Shown here one piece after another: positions 11,332-24,614 of a DNA stretch of 64,000 nucleotides. Under the pieces are notes generated by a model. The model was not told the origin of the DNA, ran no database searches, and saw only the letters and a program-made list of their open reading frames with translations. The first letter of the stretch is position 1. Every line of letters starts with the position of its first letter. Position numbers and translations under genes: made by a program. Origin of the DNA: Costus lasius (taxonomy: Eukaryota > Streptophyta > Magnoliopsida > Zingiberales > Costaceae); contig CM050448.1 of NCBI GenBank assembly GCA_027563935.2, positions 123,430,493 through 123,494,492 on the forward strand, in the 5' to 3' direction.

Positions 11332-14300
11332 ATGAGCGCTTGGAGCACAAAAGAAGGAATGGGAACTGTTGAAGTCGAATCTGATGCAGGTAGATTATTA
11401 CCTTGTAGCAATTGATTTACTACATTTGAATAATTATATGACTGAAAGTTGTTTCTTTAGCGGATTCAGCAAAGAGGCAATCGGATGCAATCCAGTGGTT
11501 GAATCGTCTGTTCCCAGAGTTAAATATGCCTGTGGAATGTTCCGAGGAAGAACTAAGAGCTCGGCTACTGGATGGCGCCATCTTCTGTGGAATTTTGAGC
11601 AGGATCAATCCTATTTTTTCAGAGGTATCAATCATTCAAAACCAGCTATTGTATAGAAATATCTGCCATGGATATTGGGTCGTCTGCAAGTTGCTTATTT
11701 ACTGTTCTGTTGAACTTGTACAGCAGAGTCCACCAGGTGCTCATAGTGCTTCTGAGAAGCGGTTGATTAATATTAAAAAGTTCATTTCAGTCGTAGAGGA
11801 AATGGCATTGCCCAGTTTTAGAGTTATGGATCTGGAGCAGGTAACTGTCAACTTGTTTGCCAGATTTAAATGAACCAGAACTTGCCCTAGCAAGATCACA
11901 CGAAACAGCTGCGCATGATCTGAAAGTGAAACTTATAATCGTACCATCCAAGTCAAGAGAATTCAATCATTTTCTTCTGCCCTCACTTGGTCGCTACTTT
12001 CGTCTCTACTGTTTCAGGGATCTATTTCTGCTGTTGTGGAGTGTTTGCTGTCTATCCGGGATCACTTGAACTCAGACATCATGGAAGATGGGACATCTGA
12101 CTTGGACAAATCTTCAATCCAACTAAGAAAGAGGTGGAAACTTCCGGAAGGTGCTTCTCTTTTAAAGTAACTTATTCCAATTCCAATCTTCATCAAAGTC
12201 TTGTCATTATTCATTTAAATGCAATGAAACTATAATTTTATTTCACAAACTACACTATACATAATCACATCCTTCTTCTACTAATCATATAAGCAACTTA
12301 TATGCTTATCAAGTGCATTTTGTGTAGATAATGCTCAACTAGTTTCATCTTTTTTGTAAAAAAATCTACCACAGTTAGTTCTTGAAGAAATAGACTCACT
12401 ACATAATAACATGTCATATCTCTCGTAAGCATTGTTGCTTATGCTATATAATGTAAAATATATTCATACTTGAGATAATTTTGGTCATCTCATTGAAAAG
12501 CCCTAAAAACCAGCAAACGCATTGACTTAGATTTCAATAATCATATAATGCAGAAATACATCTTTAAGCTCTCAAGTTGCAAGAGACATGGCATAAGCTG
12601 TATTCCTCTATTTGAATCAATTCAAAATATTTTTTTATGGCAATTTCAGTTGCTTAAGCTTAAATATGTATGGATACTTTCTCAAACTTACTTGATTTCA
12701 TTTTGGATTTCAGATATTCCAAAATATTTACCATATAATGGAATCTTTTTCTGAAAAATAAGATTGTCTTTCAACTTTCTAACTACAGAATACCAGTGGA
12801 AGTACTATCCACAATTGATTATTCATGCTTAAATTTCTAATCCCCATTCTTGTAAACATTTATAAAAGGGCATCATGTAAAGCAATACGAGTATGAGGTG
12901 GAACAACACAAAAAATCAGTTCCCTGTACCACATACATAACATGATTAATGGCATGCAAGAACCGCATACATAACTTTTTGCCCATGTGTCAATATCTTT
13001 GAAGCAGTACTAAGTCCATTATCATTCTTCAACAACTACATTATTTGTCTTCTTTTCAACCCCACACCTATTTTCTTCATTGTTAATTGTAACGGTTCTC
13101 ATGAAAATGGTAAACAAGTCATTCTCTGCTAAAAAGCAATTCATGAATCATAATCATGTGAGATAAAACTGCCCGAAGATAATTGAAGTTTGACAAAACA
13201 ATTGAAATTTTTGCCAAAGGAATTATCCTTAGTTATTGTTTTAGTATCCTCATATGATCATTGCAAATAAATTCTTATAGAAACGTTTTCTATAAATTTG
13301 GTCCAAATTTTAGAAGTTTTTCCTCATCTTTTCAATGAATTTGCATGATCTTTTTTCTTCATTTTCTAGGTTAAATAAACCACTATCATTAACTTTCATT
13401 GTTAGAGTTTGTCTCATTAGTACTATTTTATCTCACATACTTTATTTCTTATATGGTATATGGTTGAACCGGTATAAATTGGCTTTAACATTCAGCATGG
13501 ACATTGTTTTTTAAACAATGGTTTCAAAATAGGACCACCACCAGTAATCTTTTATTTAGCAAAAAAATCTAATATGAAATTGATCCATACTGTATAATCA
13601 TAAACCAACTTTAAAATTGATTAAATGCATGAATATTGTTAATCAACTTTAAAACATCTTAAAACCATATCAAGATATTGAGTATGATGAAGTAGTTTTA
13701 GTTGATTTGGAGTAATTTAAATTGTTTCAATATTGATTAGGGATGAAATTAAATAATTTTAAAAGTCAATTAGGATTATGCACTGAGTTAATATACTATC
13801 ATCTTTATTTTATCAAATGGAATACTCCAGAGATGAGGAGCATGGTTGTCCAAAAAGCGTTTTGGGTGTTAAGATATTTGATCCTACAATCCAGATATTT
13901 TACTTTGTTGTATTGGGAGCTCAATAGTTGCATTTTGGTTTTATTTTCTTATTTTTTATTGTGCTCTAGAAATTTACTTGTTCTGTTCGTAGATGTCTTA
14001 AATCCTTCTATAAGTCATACTAGGGAGAATAAAGGTGCTTAAATACATACTTCTAATTCACTGTAGATTTTTTTAATCACTTTTTTATTTTGCATCTCAT
14101 TAAGATTGTTTTTCTTGCATAATTTCTTGATCCCTCAGTGATTTTGAGTATGTTATTTAGGTATTCATAGTTTTTTCCCTTGACTAGGGGAAACAATCAG
14201 TGTTAATTAATGGCTTAAATTGACTTTGCAGAGTCATCATCTGCTTTTCTCCACCATGTTGGACATAATTTTCATGAAGTCTTCCATTTAAGACAAGGGT

Positions 14301-16441
14301 GTTATTCTGATCTACCAGCTGCTAAAATTTCTGAAGTTTTGAAATCAAAGTGTTTAGATGTAAGCCTTCAGAATATTTAGTGTCACACATGTTCTTTTCT
14401 AACATGGTTATTGATTATTGCCATTTACTGTCTTTATTTTCTTGTGGCTTTCTTGTATGCAGAATGCCCCAACCCAATCGCTTTTAAGCATTATAAATGG
14501 GATTCTTGATGAAAGTATAGAGAAGAGGAATGGGGAGATGCCTTGTGTATGTTTTTAGAATGCAAATAGTTGGTTTACTCTGCAAATTCCTGTGCTTCTG
14601 TAGTTCTACACTGATGTATAATTTTGATTTACCTTGTTTGGTGAAATTTCTCTTCTTCTGTTCTGTATTCAGCGTGTAGCATCCTTACTAAGAAGAGTTA
14701 TCCAAGAGATTGAAAGGCGTATTGCAACTCAAGCTGAGCATATAAGAAGTGTAAGAGAAGACCAACGAAAACCAATGAAATTGAATGCAAAATGCTATAT
14801 AATTATCTAATAGATGCATATCTGCAGCAAAATAATCTCATTAAGACCCGGGATGATAAGTATTTATCAAGGATAAAGGTGCTCGAAGAACTGGTGGTAG
14901 GGACACACGAAGAAAACAAGGTGTTGTTTGGTTACTTCTGTAGTCCTGTTATGGTACTCCTAGAGTATGATATTTGACAAATTTCCTGTGATGTCAACTT
15001 TGCAGATAGTCATGCACCAGCTCATGCTCTCAAAGGTGGAGTTTTTTTTTTTTTTCCAGTTGTTTCAGTCAAGTGGTTATTGAATAAGAACGTTTATCAT
15101 GGGCAACCTGGGTTCCCCTTATTTTACGCTTTTGAAGACAATCAAGCTTTTATTAATTCTTGCAATCTTAATCTTCCCATAAATTTTTCCTCACATCATT
15201 GCATCTCTTTCTCTCTAACTAATTCCATTGTCCTCTATATTGTTCACCACTAGCAATAGAAAATTTCTGTTTTAACTAACATTGTAAAACCTTTCATTTA
15301 TCAACGATGACAAATGATGCCACATTTATAAATTAAATGACTATGTAAAGACGGGTTTAATATACCATAGTCATCTTTAGCCTGAGATAATATATTGGCA
15401 TTGGTTCATATTGAATTTGGTTTTGGTGGATGTGTCGGAGAAGGCTTCCTTTGGAGCGTGCTTATTCTAAACATGCCAACTGTGTTATTCTCTATGTTTC
15501 ATGTCAAACTTCCTTGTAACATGCGTCCTTTGCTTGCCCGTATAGAACTTTGTGCTTAATTAGGCATAACACAATAGGGGACCTTAACAACTTCTTTTTC
15601 AATAGCATAACACCTCACGACACAACAATAACAACATCGATAGTCCCAAAGCACTCTAAGAATTTTGCTTATTCATATAAAAAGGGAAAAAAGAAATGAA
15701 ATGAGAAGTGATGTTGGGTAATTTAAAGTTTTTGCATGAAAGTGCTAGAGAAGTTGGTGGAAGGCGGCTGGAGTTGGAGAAGAAGCTTGTGGGTTATGAC
15801 TTCATCATGCTTTTGCTATGCTAGTGAAGAGGAAAGGAGTGTGTGAGAAGAGAAGTTGTGAAGGGTGCAAGATTGTTGTGGTAGTAGGAGAAAGTGGCAT
15901 TGGAATTATACTGTAAACCATTGACTATGGCAAACAAATGGTGGTGCTTGCTGGATATCTTGACCAAACGAGCCTTTATGCAACAATACTATAATTTTCT
16001 AGTATTTTTTTGATGACTTCAAAGTGTCAAGTAGCAGTTGTGATACCAAACTAAGATAAAAAAGAGTAATTATATTATTTACGGGATGATTATATAGTTT
16101 TTTGTATTTATAGCTAAAGGGTAATTATAGCAATACAAAATACAAAGATACATATAATATGGTAAAGAAAAATGCAGCGGTAGATTAAATTACTGGGTAG
16201 TATCATTTTTTGTGATAAATATAAAATCATGATAGTAAATATAGTGCATGCCCAATCCATATTGGCATATTTGTATGATCCAGCATGTACATTCACCTGC
16301 CATGTGGTACAACTTCATCATTATTTTGTATATAGTATATAACTATAAATACCTAGGTCCAGAGCTTATAAAATCGGTCCATGGCAGTATGTTCAGTTTG
16401 TACTTGGGCTAATTCTGGCCCTGATACATGGTCAGTACATG

Positions 16442-16494
<53 letters not shown>

Positions 16495-17060
16495 CATGTA
16501 TGTATGTATGTATGGAGCTACAAAGATAGTTATTAAATCGTTAGCACCATATAAAAACATTCCTAAAGTAGTTGTGAATACGAATAAATAGAGTTGAATA
16601 TAGTAAAATAAGAAACGGAAAGATTTTTGTTGAAATTTTATGAAATACTAATTATAGGTTCTTCTCGCCATCAGAACATTATGCTTATTACCAAGGTTTG
16701 AAAAGTTGCTCCGGACTGTCTACCGGTTCGTACGGGATGAAAATTGGCAGAAGTAGAGGAAGAGGAAAAAGAAGAAAAAAAAGAAAAAGAGGAAGAAGAA
16801 AAGGGGTTCTTGCATTTGCCGCTCACCCACTGCCCCTCCTTCCTCACCTTCTTCTCCTCCGCCTTCCTCTTCCATTGCTCCTGCTCGGTTGCAGCGGATG
16901 GGTACCAGTCAAGAAAACTGGTCTTTCAAATACTTGCTTATTACTAAACTAGTTGAAGAGATGAAATATAACCAACGTGTGTGTGTATAAGGATATATAT
17001 ATATATATACACACAACTGGTACCAGTCCAACTCATCCAATGTTGGATCTGTTAATATAA

Positions 17061-17135
<75 letters not shown>

Positions 17136-20100
17136 CAACCGGGTACCATGTGTTGGTACTAACTAGTTCAACAATGGATTATTACACTAATCTACATCGA
17201 TTTTTTAAACCTTGCTTGTATAGTACCAATCTTCTTCATGTACCTGTAAAAGGTCTGTACTAGACTCACTGTTTGATAAGAATCAATGATTCAATATTTT
17301 GAAGCCTTCTATGTCATTCAACAAACTGAAGAAATATAATTAAGAGAAGTAATTTTTTGAAGATCAATGCTTCTTTACTTCAAAGGTATAATATTATTTC
17401 CAAAGACTTCCTACGGAGTCCCTTTTTATCATCTCCTCTCCTAGAAAGACCAACTGAAAAGATCCATGCCAATACTTAATTTCGCCATAAAAAAAAATGA
17501 GAGAACAAGTTTTGCTTTAGCTACCACAGACAAAAAACTTTTCTAGTTACAAATTTTTGGAAGCATTGACTTTGAACAAGAGAGATAATCCCTAGGTCTG
17601 TTTTATTGGAGAGAAAACAGGAAGGGAAGAAGAGAAAATGCAATGAATCGGGTAGCTTTTGCATCCAGATTCATTGGATTTTTTTTTTTTTTTTCATGTA
17701 GATTCTCTCCAATAAAATAGACCCTTAAGGTGATTCTCCTAGATACGAGGACTACCGAAGTAGTGAACGGTATCCCAATTTGGATCCCTGGGACCTAAAA
17801 TCTGCTTCAATAAAGAAAGAAATTCTAACTATCTTAGAAGTATCAAGTTAGAAAGTTTAGCATATAAACCGACCAGGGATGGAAAGTAAAGTAAAACATC
17901 TTTACTTTCATGTGTAATCCAACACATGAAAGTAAAGATGTTTTACTTTACTTTGAAAATTTAATAATTTGTCATAAAATACCAAATGTATTATAAAAAA
18001 AAACACATTAGATTAGAGGGATTTTGGGAAAATGAGATGTATGAATCCTAAGTGGAATCAAATTTATAAGTATGTGGTTTCAATCAATTCAATTGCTATA
18101 TATCAGATAGAACGAATTTCATTTGAATTTCTACCCATTCAAGATGCCGATGTTTGAAACAATAAAATGCAATGTTAATATCATACTTTTACTATCCTAT
18201 AGTAATATGTATAACTTTAAAATCTTTTCACATAGGAACACAAAGTTGTACACATTTTATACTTCGAAATAAATAATTATATTAAAACATTCAACCAAAT
18301 AAAAATATAAAAATTATAATTATTTTCATTGAATAAATCAATTAGTAGGTGGAATATTAAAGTAACTCCCCACAATAAACTTAACTCAAGAAAATGATAT
18401 TTTAGTTTTTAAACTTATAATTGATTCTATTATTTTCAAATATAAAATTAATATTGTGATAATATTACAAAAAAATATTTACAAACTATAGTCATAAGAC
18501 ATATCAAAGAAGAGGAAATGACATGAATTGCTAAGAACTATTTACAAAAACCTCAATTTGGTGCACTCTAAGCAAATAGAGAGTTCGTGTGGGAGTGAGG
18601 GGTCGAGTGCGGGACACTCTTGAACCCTCTACTTGCTTGGGCCTAAGATTTTCACATCAATTTTTGTCTTTTCCTTTTCTTTGACCTAAATTATATGTCT
18701 TATGGCCATAGTTTGTTATCGTCTTTTTCTAATATGATCATACTATTAATTTTATATTTAAAAATAATTGAATCAATTGTCAGTTTAAAAATTAAAATAT
18801 TATTTTGTTGAGTTAAGTTAATTATATAAAGTTATTTTGTTAAGTGAATTAAAATATTATTATCTTTATATTTTTATTTAGTTGAATGTTTTAACATAAT
18901 GGGTAAAATATGTACGAATTTGTGTTAATATATGAAAATTTTTCAAAGTTATACATATTATATTATAGGATAGTAAAAGTATGATATTAACATTTCCTAC
19001 CGTAAACATCATCATCTTGAATGTATAGAAATTCAACTCAAGCTCTCCTATAAGCGAAATGTTTTATCTTAATGTAGCAATTGAATTGATGGAAACCACA
19101 TAATTGAAAATTTGATTCCATGAAGGAATCTTATATCTCATGATCCCAAAATCCCTTTATGTGGATATCTAATTTAATGTTTTTAAGTCCAGAATTTCTG
19201 AATGAGCTACCTACATTTTATCTTATCAAAATGATAATATATAAATGAGTCATGGGGCACTCTTTAATAAGAACATGCTGAGAGAGATCTATAATATCCA
19301 GAAAGATTTATCAATTGGTTTGCTATAATTTTAAATATGCATTACCGGAACCTTTCCTATATTTACTGGAACCTTCCATATAATGATTGTTTTAGTTTTT
19401 TTCTCTAGCAATTTGGATTCTTGACCAATAGCTAGGAAACTAATCTAATTAATTTAAGAGGATTCTTCACTAATAGTGCTTGATGAGCGTTCTTATCCTG
19501 ATGGTGGCCACGTTGGACTTTCTTTTGCAATTTCATTATCATTAGTCTAAATTTGGTAAGATAAAAGTTAACTACTCCTGCATGATTTCACCAGAACTTC
19601 AAATACAGAATCTTTCAGTTATGCTGATGATGTTTTTTTAAAAAATATCTTATATGAATTGATTTTCCACTAACTTGGAGAATATGCAAGAGAATCATTT
19701 ATTGATTTGGATAGATAAGGTGAGGCATCTCTTTCGTTAGCTAACTGCATGTTGACTGGTTTGTAAATTTTGATTTGGATGCTTCCTGTTTGTAAAGGTG
19801 CTACGGCACATGTTTGCATTGGCAATGTTGCGCCACTGTGCAAGATCGTAATACCCCTAAGATTCCAGTTGGTACGTGCCCAACTTTTTTAGCTTTAAAT
19901 AAATTTTAATATAATGTAGAAATGGTTGTCATTATCTATCATTATTACCTTCCTTTGGATTAGTAACCTAGTTTAAGTCCATCTGGTGACACCATGGTGC
20001 GCCTTAGAACTGATCAGAACTATTATATCATAACACAGTGAAAGTTGATATAATGATTAGAGAAGTATATTCTTTGTCTAGATAAAGTTGGCATCAGTTC

Positions 20101-23100
20101 TTATTTTAATGTGACTGTATTTTCTGTAGGCAGAGAAATTAAATATTGAAGAAAGGAAAAACATTGCTGAGAGAGATATAATCAGATTGTCAAAGGAGAA
20201 AGAAAACATGGAAAGTACAATTGCGGAACTAAAGAGAGAATTGGAGCAGACACATAAAGTGTATGAAAGTCGCTGCCAAGAATTGGAGGAAAAAGAAAAG
20301 GAGAGTAAAACCCAATTAATTGAGAAGACAAAGGAAACTGAATTTCTTCTAGAAGATTCAAAGAAGAAAATAAAAGAACTTGAGGAGGCCTCAAAATCCA
20401 AAATCAAAAAATGGGAAAATAAGGAGAACAATGTCAAAAACTTTGTTAATTGTCAGCTACAGTCAATGCAGGTTTGATTGTCTTTTATCTTCTTTCCTCA
20501 AGATTTCTGGCTTCCTAGTTAGACTGAAAACCTCAATATGTCAGGACTTGAGAAAATCATCTAGGTCCATCAGGCAGGAAGTCTTGCTTTCCCAAATAAG
20601 ATATCAAGAGGAAATCACTAATTTGGGTACTGGATTTCAGAATCTCTATTTGCATCTTTATCGGCGTTTGTCTTTTGTTGACTGCTTCACTGCTTGTCTT
20701 ATACTTGAATCTTTCAGGATTGGATCTGAAAGTTTTAGCAGATGCTGCTGACAATTTTCATAAAGTACTTGCAGAAAACCAGCGACTGTATAATGAAGTT
20801 CAAGAATTGAAAGGTAGTTCTGTTATCTCAGTATTTCTGCTTATATAACTTGATCCTTTGTTAAATAGTTTCTTATTATACTAAATTGTTGGGTTTTGCA
20901 TACATCATAGGGAACATTAGAGTATATTGCCGCATACGACCTTTCCTTCCTGGTCAAAATGGAAAGTCAACAACAATAGATTACTTTGGTGAAAATGGCG
21001 ATCTCCTTATTTCAAATCCATACAAACAAGGAAAAGATGGACATCGGATGTTCAAATTCAATAAAGTCTTTGGTCCAGCTGCTTCTCAAGGTTATTGATT
21101 TTGTTGATTCTTTTTGATAACACATTTGTTCAAACTTTATTTTTGTCTGCACCTAGCTTGGTATTAAATGGTCCAACCTCGAGGCTTGAACTAGTATATA
21201 GACCTCCTGTCTGAATACGCATGTATACTAGATACCATGTGTTGATATGCCAAGCATATACCAATTAAAGCTATGACCAATATACTGAATGGGACAGGTC
21301 AAAACTAAAAACTGTGATTCAATTTCTGCGTCATAGTTGTTTGTTAGCTTTATTTTTTAACTATTGCATATTTGATCAAATTTATTCATCCTTTGTCAAA
21401 TAATAACAGCTGAAATATTCTCGGATGTTCAACCTTTAATAAGATCGGTTCTTGATGGCTACAATGTATGCATATTTGCATATGGTCAGACTGGTTCTGG
21501 GAAGACATACACAATGGTGCGTTTTTATCCATTCTTTTAAATGCATTCAATTACTTACTATTTCTGATTACAATCTATTTTTGCAATTCTCTTTTTTTTA
21601 AAAAAAAAATGTGTTTTTTGCATTCCAAGAGTGGACCTAATTCAGCGTCAATGGAGGATTGGGGAGTGAACTATCGGGCTCTATATGACCTTTTTGAGAT
21701 ATCTGAAAATAGGAGAAATAGTTATTTATATGAAGTGGGAGTTCAGATGGTTGAAATATACAACGAACAAGTGCGTGATCTTCTTTCAGATGATGGTCCT
21801 CAAAAGAAATATCCTTTAATCAAGTTTTCTTCCCAAATTTCTCTTAGGAATATGAAGCTTTTTTTGGTGGATCTTTGGATTACTTGTTCTATTTAATATC
21901 TACTACTGATTATTTACCATTGCTTACTCCAAGATATTGATTTTGAACACAATGGAAGTGTATAAGGTTTAAAATGTTTCTGCATTTCTTTTTACCTTGA
22001 CGTGCAAAACGCTGGGGATCTGGAGTACAACTCAACCAAATGGACTTGCTGTGCCAGATGCTAGCATGCATCCTGTCAAGTCCACTTCAGATGTGCTAGA
22101 GTTGATGCATGTTGGACAAGCAAACCGAGCTGTGGGTTCAACTGCTCTTAATGAGCGTAGTAGTCGATCTCACAGGTCATCCTTTGCCATCATAGTTCAT
22201 GCATATAGTTCGGAACCATTTTTCTTAGCTGCTTGTATGCTGTTATTTTGCTGCAGTATTCTGACTGTTCATGTTCGAGGTGTGGATTTGAAGACTGGAT
22301 CAACTTCTAGGGGCTGTCTTCATTTGATAGATCTTGCAGGCAGTGAGAGAGTTGAACGCTCTGAAGCAACGGGCGACAGGCTAAAGGAAGCACAACATAT
22401 CAACAAGTCTTTGTCTGCTCTTGGAGACGTCATCTTTGCTTTAGCTCAAAAAAGTACTTATGTGCCATACAGGAACAGTAAACTAACTCAAGTGCTTCAA
22501 AGTTCTCTAGGTACCAATACTTTTGTTTACTCCACATATGACGATGTTATTTTTGAATCTCATTAATTGTTTTGTGCACTTAAACCATAGGTGGACAAGC
22601 GAAGACACTCATGTTTGTACAAATAAATCCAGATAATGAATCATATTCAGAGACTATTAGTACCCTAAAGTTTGCTGAAAGAGTGTCTGGAGTTGAATTA
22701 GGTGCTGCGCGAAGCAACAAAGATGGCAGGGATATAAAAGATTTGCTAGAACAGGTTCCTGCCTTCTCCCTCTCTCCACCGCACACATTGTTCTCCACCC
22801 TCAATACTGTTAATCATCCAAGGGGAGTTTCCTTTGTTTCTCTGTGCATTAGTTTGTTTGACACATTCAGTATAGAATTGCAACAAAGCCTGGTTGTGGC
22901 GAGCTTTAGAACTTAGTTCTAGTCAAGGTCAAGCTCAAGATCATGCTTTATTAAACTACAAAGTCAAGCTTGATATCAGCTTAGCTTGTCTCATCAACCC
23001 GGCTCATTTTACCACATGGACATGCTATGTGAAGCTTGCCTAATCTCATAATCAAACTTCTAACTTGATAAAAGATCCAATGCAATACTTGAATTGCTTT

Positions 23101-24614
23101 CAAAATTAATGTTACCGTCCTAAAGTTTATTATTCTATCAAAAATCAATTATATAAAACTATTCATAAGTTTACAAATATTTTTACTAAAATTCTATATT
23201 ATGATTGTTACAAAATATATTAACAATATATGTATACAAATAAATGTACATATACAAACTAATTTTATGTTCTTTTATTTTTTTTTTGTGTATATGCATA
23301 TTATCTTGTTTGTACATTAATAAGCTCAGGCTAAAGGATTATTCATAGTGTATAAATAAGCTTATTCTTGATCCATCTTGTTCATTGGAGTGGATAAGTC
23401 AAGCTTGGTTTATTCAGGAAAGGAGTCCTAGTTGGAACTCAAACTTGGTTCGTTTATAATTCGGGTGAGGTCTAACGAGCTTTTATTAGACTGAGCTCTG
23501 AACGGCTCATGAGGGATTTGGCTCATTTGTGGCCCTAATTCCGGGATAGTGAGTACCCTCGGCGGTATTGTTTTCCTGTCACAGAATTGCATTCATAGTT
23601 CATGTTCCATTTACTATTTCTTTCCCATTTCCCATTAAAAAGACCGTGGATCTGCTTAGTAGATTGTTTTCACTCGTACAGGTGGCATTTCTTAAGGACT
23701 CACTAGCAAGGAAGGATGAAGAAATTGAACTGCTAATGCTCAGAGATAATAGAACCCAGCGTACAACAGCTATAAATGAGAAATATGCTATATTAAGACA
23801 TTCTTCATCTTCTCCTGGTATCCCATCTTTAGGTGGAACTACTAGAACAGGCCCTCAATTGTCCTGTGGGATGTCAACGATATCTACTGATAAAGCTTCT
23901 TCACATCCCGACCACACTCAAGAAAGTGAAAATTATTACATGGTCAATGGAGGGGATAAAGTCCAAAACTTGCAGACTTATGCTGATGCTGTGGGCTTCA
24001 AAGATGCAGATATAGAAGATAGATTAAGTGACATTTCTGACAGTGTGCATTCAATGGGGACTGAAACTGATGCTTCAGTGAGCAGTTCTACTGACTTTGC
24101 ACTATTTTCCGAATCTAACAAAACAGCAGATGCGGTGACAGGGAAAATGTACGCTCATTTCTTTACAAATGTACATTGTTGATATTATCTCTCAATTTAA
24201 AAAGATTTCCTATTATTTTTGAACATGTGATGCATGTCTAGTTCTCTTCTAAGCTATTACGGTAATCCTTGATATCTTATGTGAAGGTCATTGCCATTTT
24301 CTCCTCTACTCTTTTCATATAATCTCTTTATTATGTATACTTTTTTTCTTGCATCTGCTGTTTTCATATATGTTCCTTTTCCAAGAATATCTTAGCGATG
24401 ATGAATGGAAAACATGCTTGTAATGCCATTGCTTAAATGTTCTTGGCTGGGTTGTTGATTATGTTATGTCCTTCTCACTTCCATGCTTTTGTTCATTTGT
24501 TCTAAATGCAGACCCAAAGTTCAGTCAAGAATCTCTAGAACACTTCTGAAGGCAGGACAAACGACATCTAGCAAACTGAAACTTAAAGAACCACCAAAAC
24601 CTGGTAGTAAGTAA
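11332..24614 (+). CDS. CH-domain kinesin-14 (KCH-type KIN-14)
   Basis: A minus-end-directed microtubule motor with an N-terminal calponin-homology domain. Exons: 11332-11389, 11461-11624, 11724-11840, 12018-12150, 14232-14359, 14463-14546, 14673-14750, 14828-14920, 15006-15035, 20130-20471, 20545-20626, 20718-20813, 20911-21090, 21410-21516, 21630-21808, 22011-22175, 22257-22510, 22591-22754, 23682-24148, 24512-24614. Phases agree throughout, giving 1007 residues. The CH region covers about residues 20-155. Lys/Glu-rich coiled coil covers about 296-455. The motor starts at [12 protein letters not shown] (about 469), with P-loop GQTGSGKT 554-561, switch I NERSSRSH 671-678 and switch II DLAGSE 704-709, and ends near 818. 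A Ser-rich tail follows. Intron 15 is a U12-type AT-AC intron. The resemblance is to Arabidopsis At1g18410/At1g73860 and rice KIN-14Q-like proteins (from memory). The least certain part is the last exon: a strong GTAAGT at 24606 could splice to an exon I did not find. Confidence 0.92.
16445..16490. repeat. (TA)n microsatellite
   Basis: About 45 bases of pure TA, followed by CATACATGTATG steps, inside the large kinesin intron. Confidence 0.95.
17061..17131. repeat. (TA)n microsatellite
   Basis: About 70 bases of uninterrupted TA in the large kinesin intron, with a shorter TA run at about 16994-17008 just before it. Confidence 0.95.
17595..17723. mobile_element. Short MITE with 21-bp terminal inverted repeats
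   Basis: GGTCTGTTTTATTGGAGAGAA (17595-17615) is matched by TTCTCTCCAATAAAATAGACC (17703-17723), with one mismatch in 21. The interior is about 90 bases and has no coding capacity. Flanks CTA/CTTAA suggest a short TA-type target, not proven. Confidence 0.7.
17883..17954. repeat. Perfect 32-bp inverted repeat with 8-base loop
   Basis: Arms 17883-17914 and 17923-17954 are exact reverse complements around the loop TAATCCAA. Each arm contains AAAGTAAAG-type motifs. It lies inside the large kinesin intron, just left of the long foldback. Confidence 0.9.
17990..19190. mobile_element. Long foldback element (arms about 0.55 kb)
   Basis: The left arm (about 17990-18580) and the reverse complement of the right arm (about 18610-19190) match along most of their length, with small gaps. 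Shared landmarks are GGGATTTTGGGA, GTGGTTTC-ATCAATTCAATTGCTA, ATGTTAATATCATACTTTTA, TTAAAACATTCAACTAAATA and CATAAGACATAT. The centre is GC-richer (about 18560-18640) and itself palindromic (AGTGCGGGACACTC region). There is no coding capacity. It could be a non-autonomous DNA transposon or an inverted duplication. Boundaries are approximate. Confidence 0.75.
21809..22010 (+). other. U12-type AT-AC intron in the kinesin motor
   Basis: No GT donor or AG acceptor gives the conserved protein here. The exon ends ...CAAAAGAA (21808), followed by ATATCCTTTA, the canonical U12 5' splice site. Near the other end, TTACCTTGAC (21992-22001) fits the U12 branch-site consensus, and the intron ends AAAAC at 22010, about 10 bases past the branch A. 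Joining 21808 to 22011 yields [14 protein letters not shown], which is the family sequence in phase. Confidence 0.88.

Larger units (their letters stand above)
15036..20129. other. 5.1 kb kinesin intron packed with repeats
   Basis: This intron separates the N-terminal region from the coiled-coil exon. It holds TA microsatellites, a short TIR element (17595-17723), a perfect 32-bp hairpin (17883-17954), a foldback of about 1.2 kb (about 17990-19190), and a segment with GAA-rich and CCT-rich tracts between CAAGGTTTGAAAA (about 16693) and its inverted partner near 17207. I found no extra exon with good phase. Confidence 0.6.

Noticed and set aside
19795..19880. Possible extra kinesin exon around GTGCTACGGCACATG
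   Set aside because: No frame keeps phase with both neighbours and nothing matches the family there.
21468..21896. Reading the kinesin exon through [11 protein letters not shown]
   Set aside because: That extension is not family sequence. The U12 border at 21808 gives the conserved join instead.
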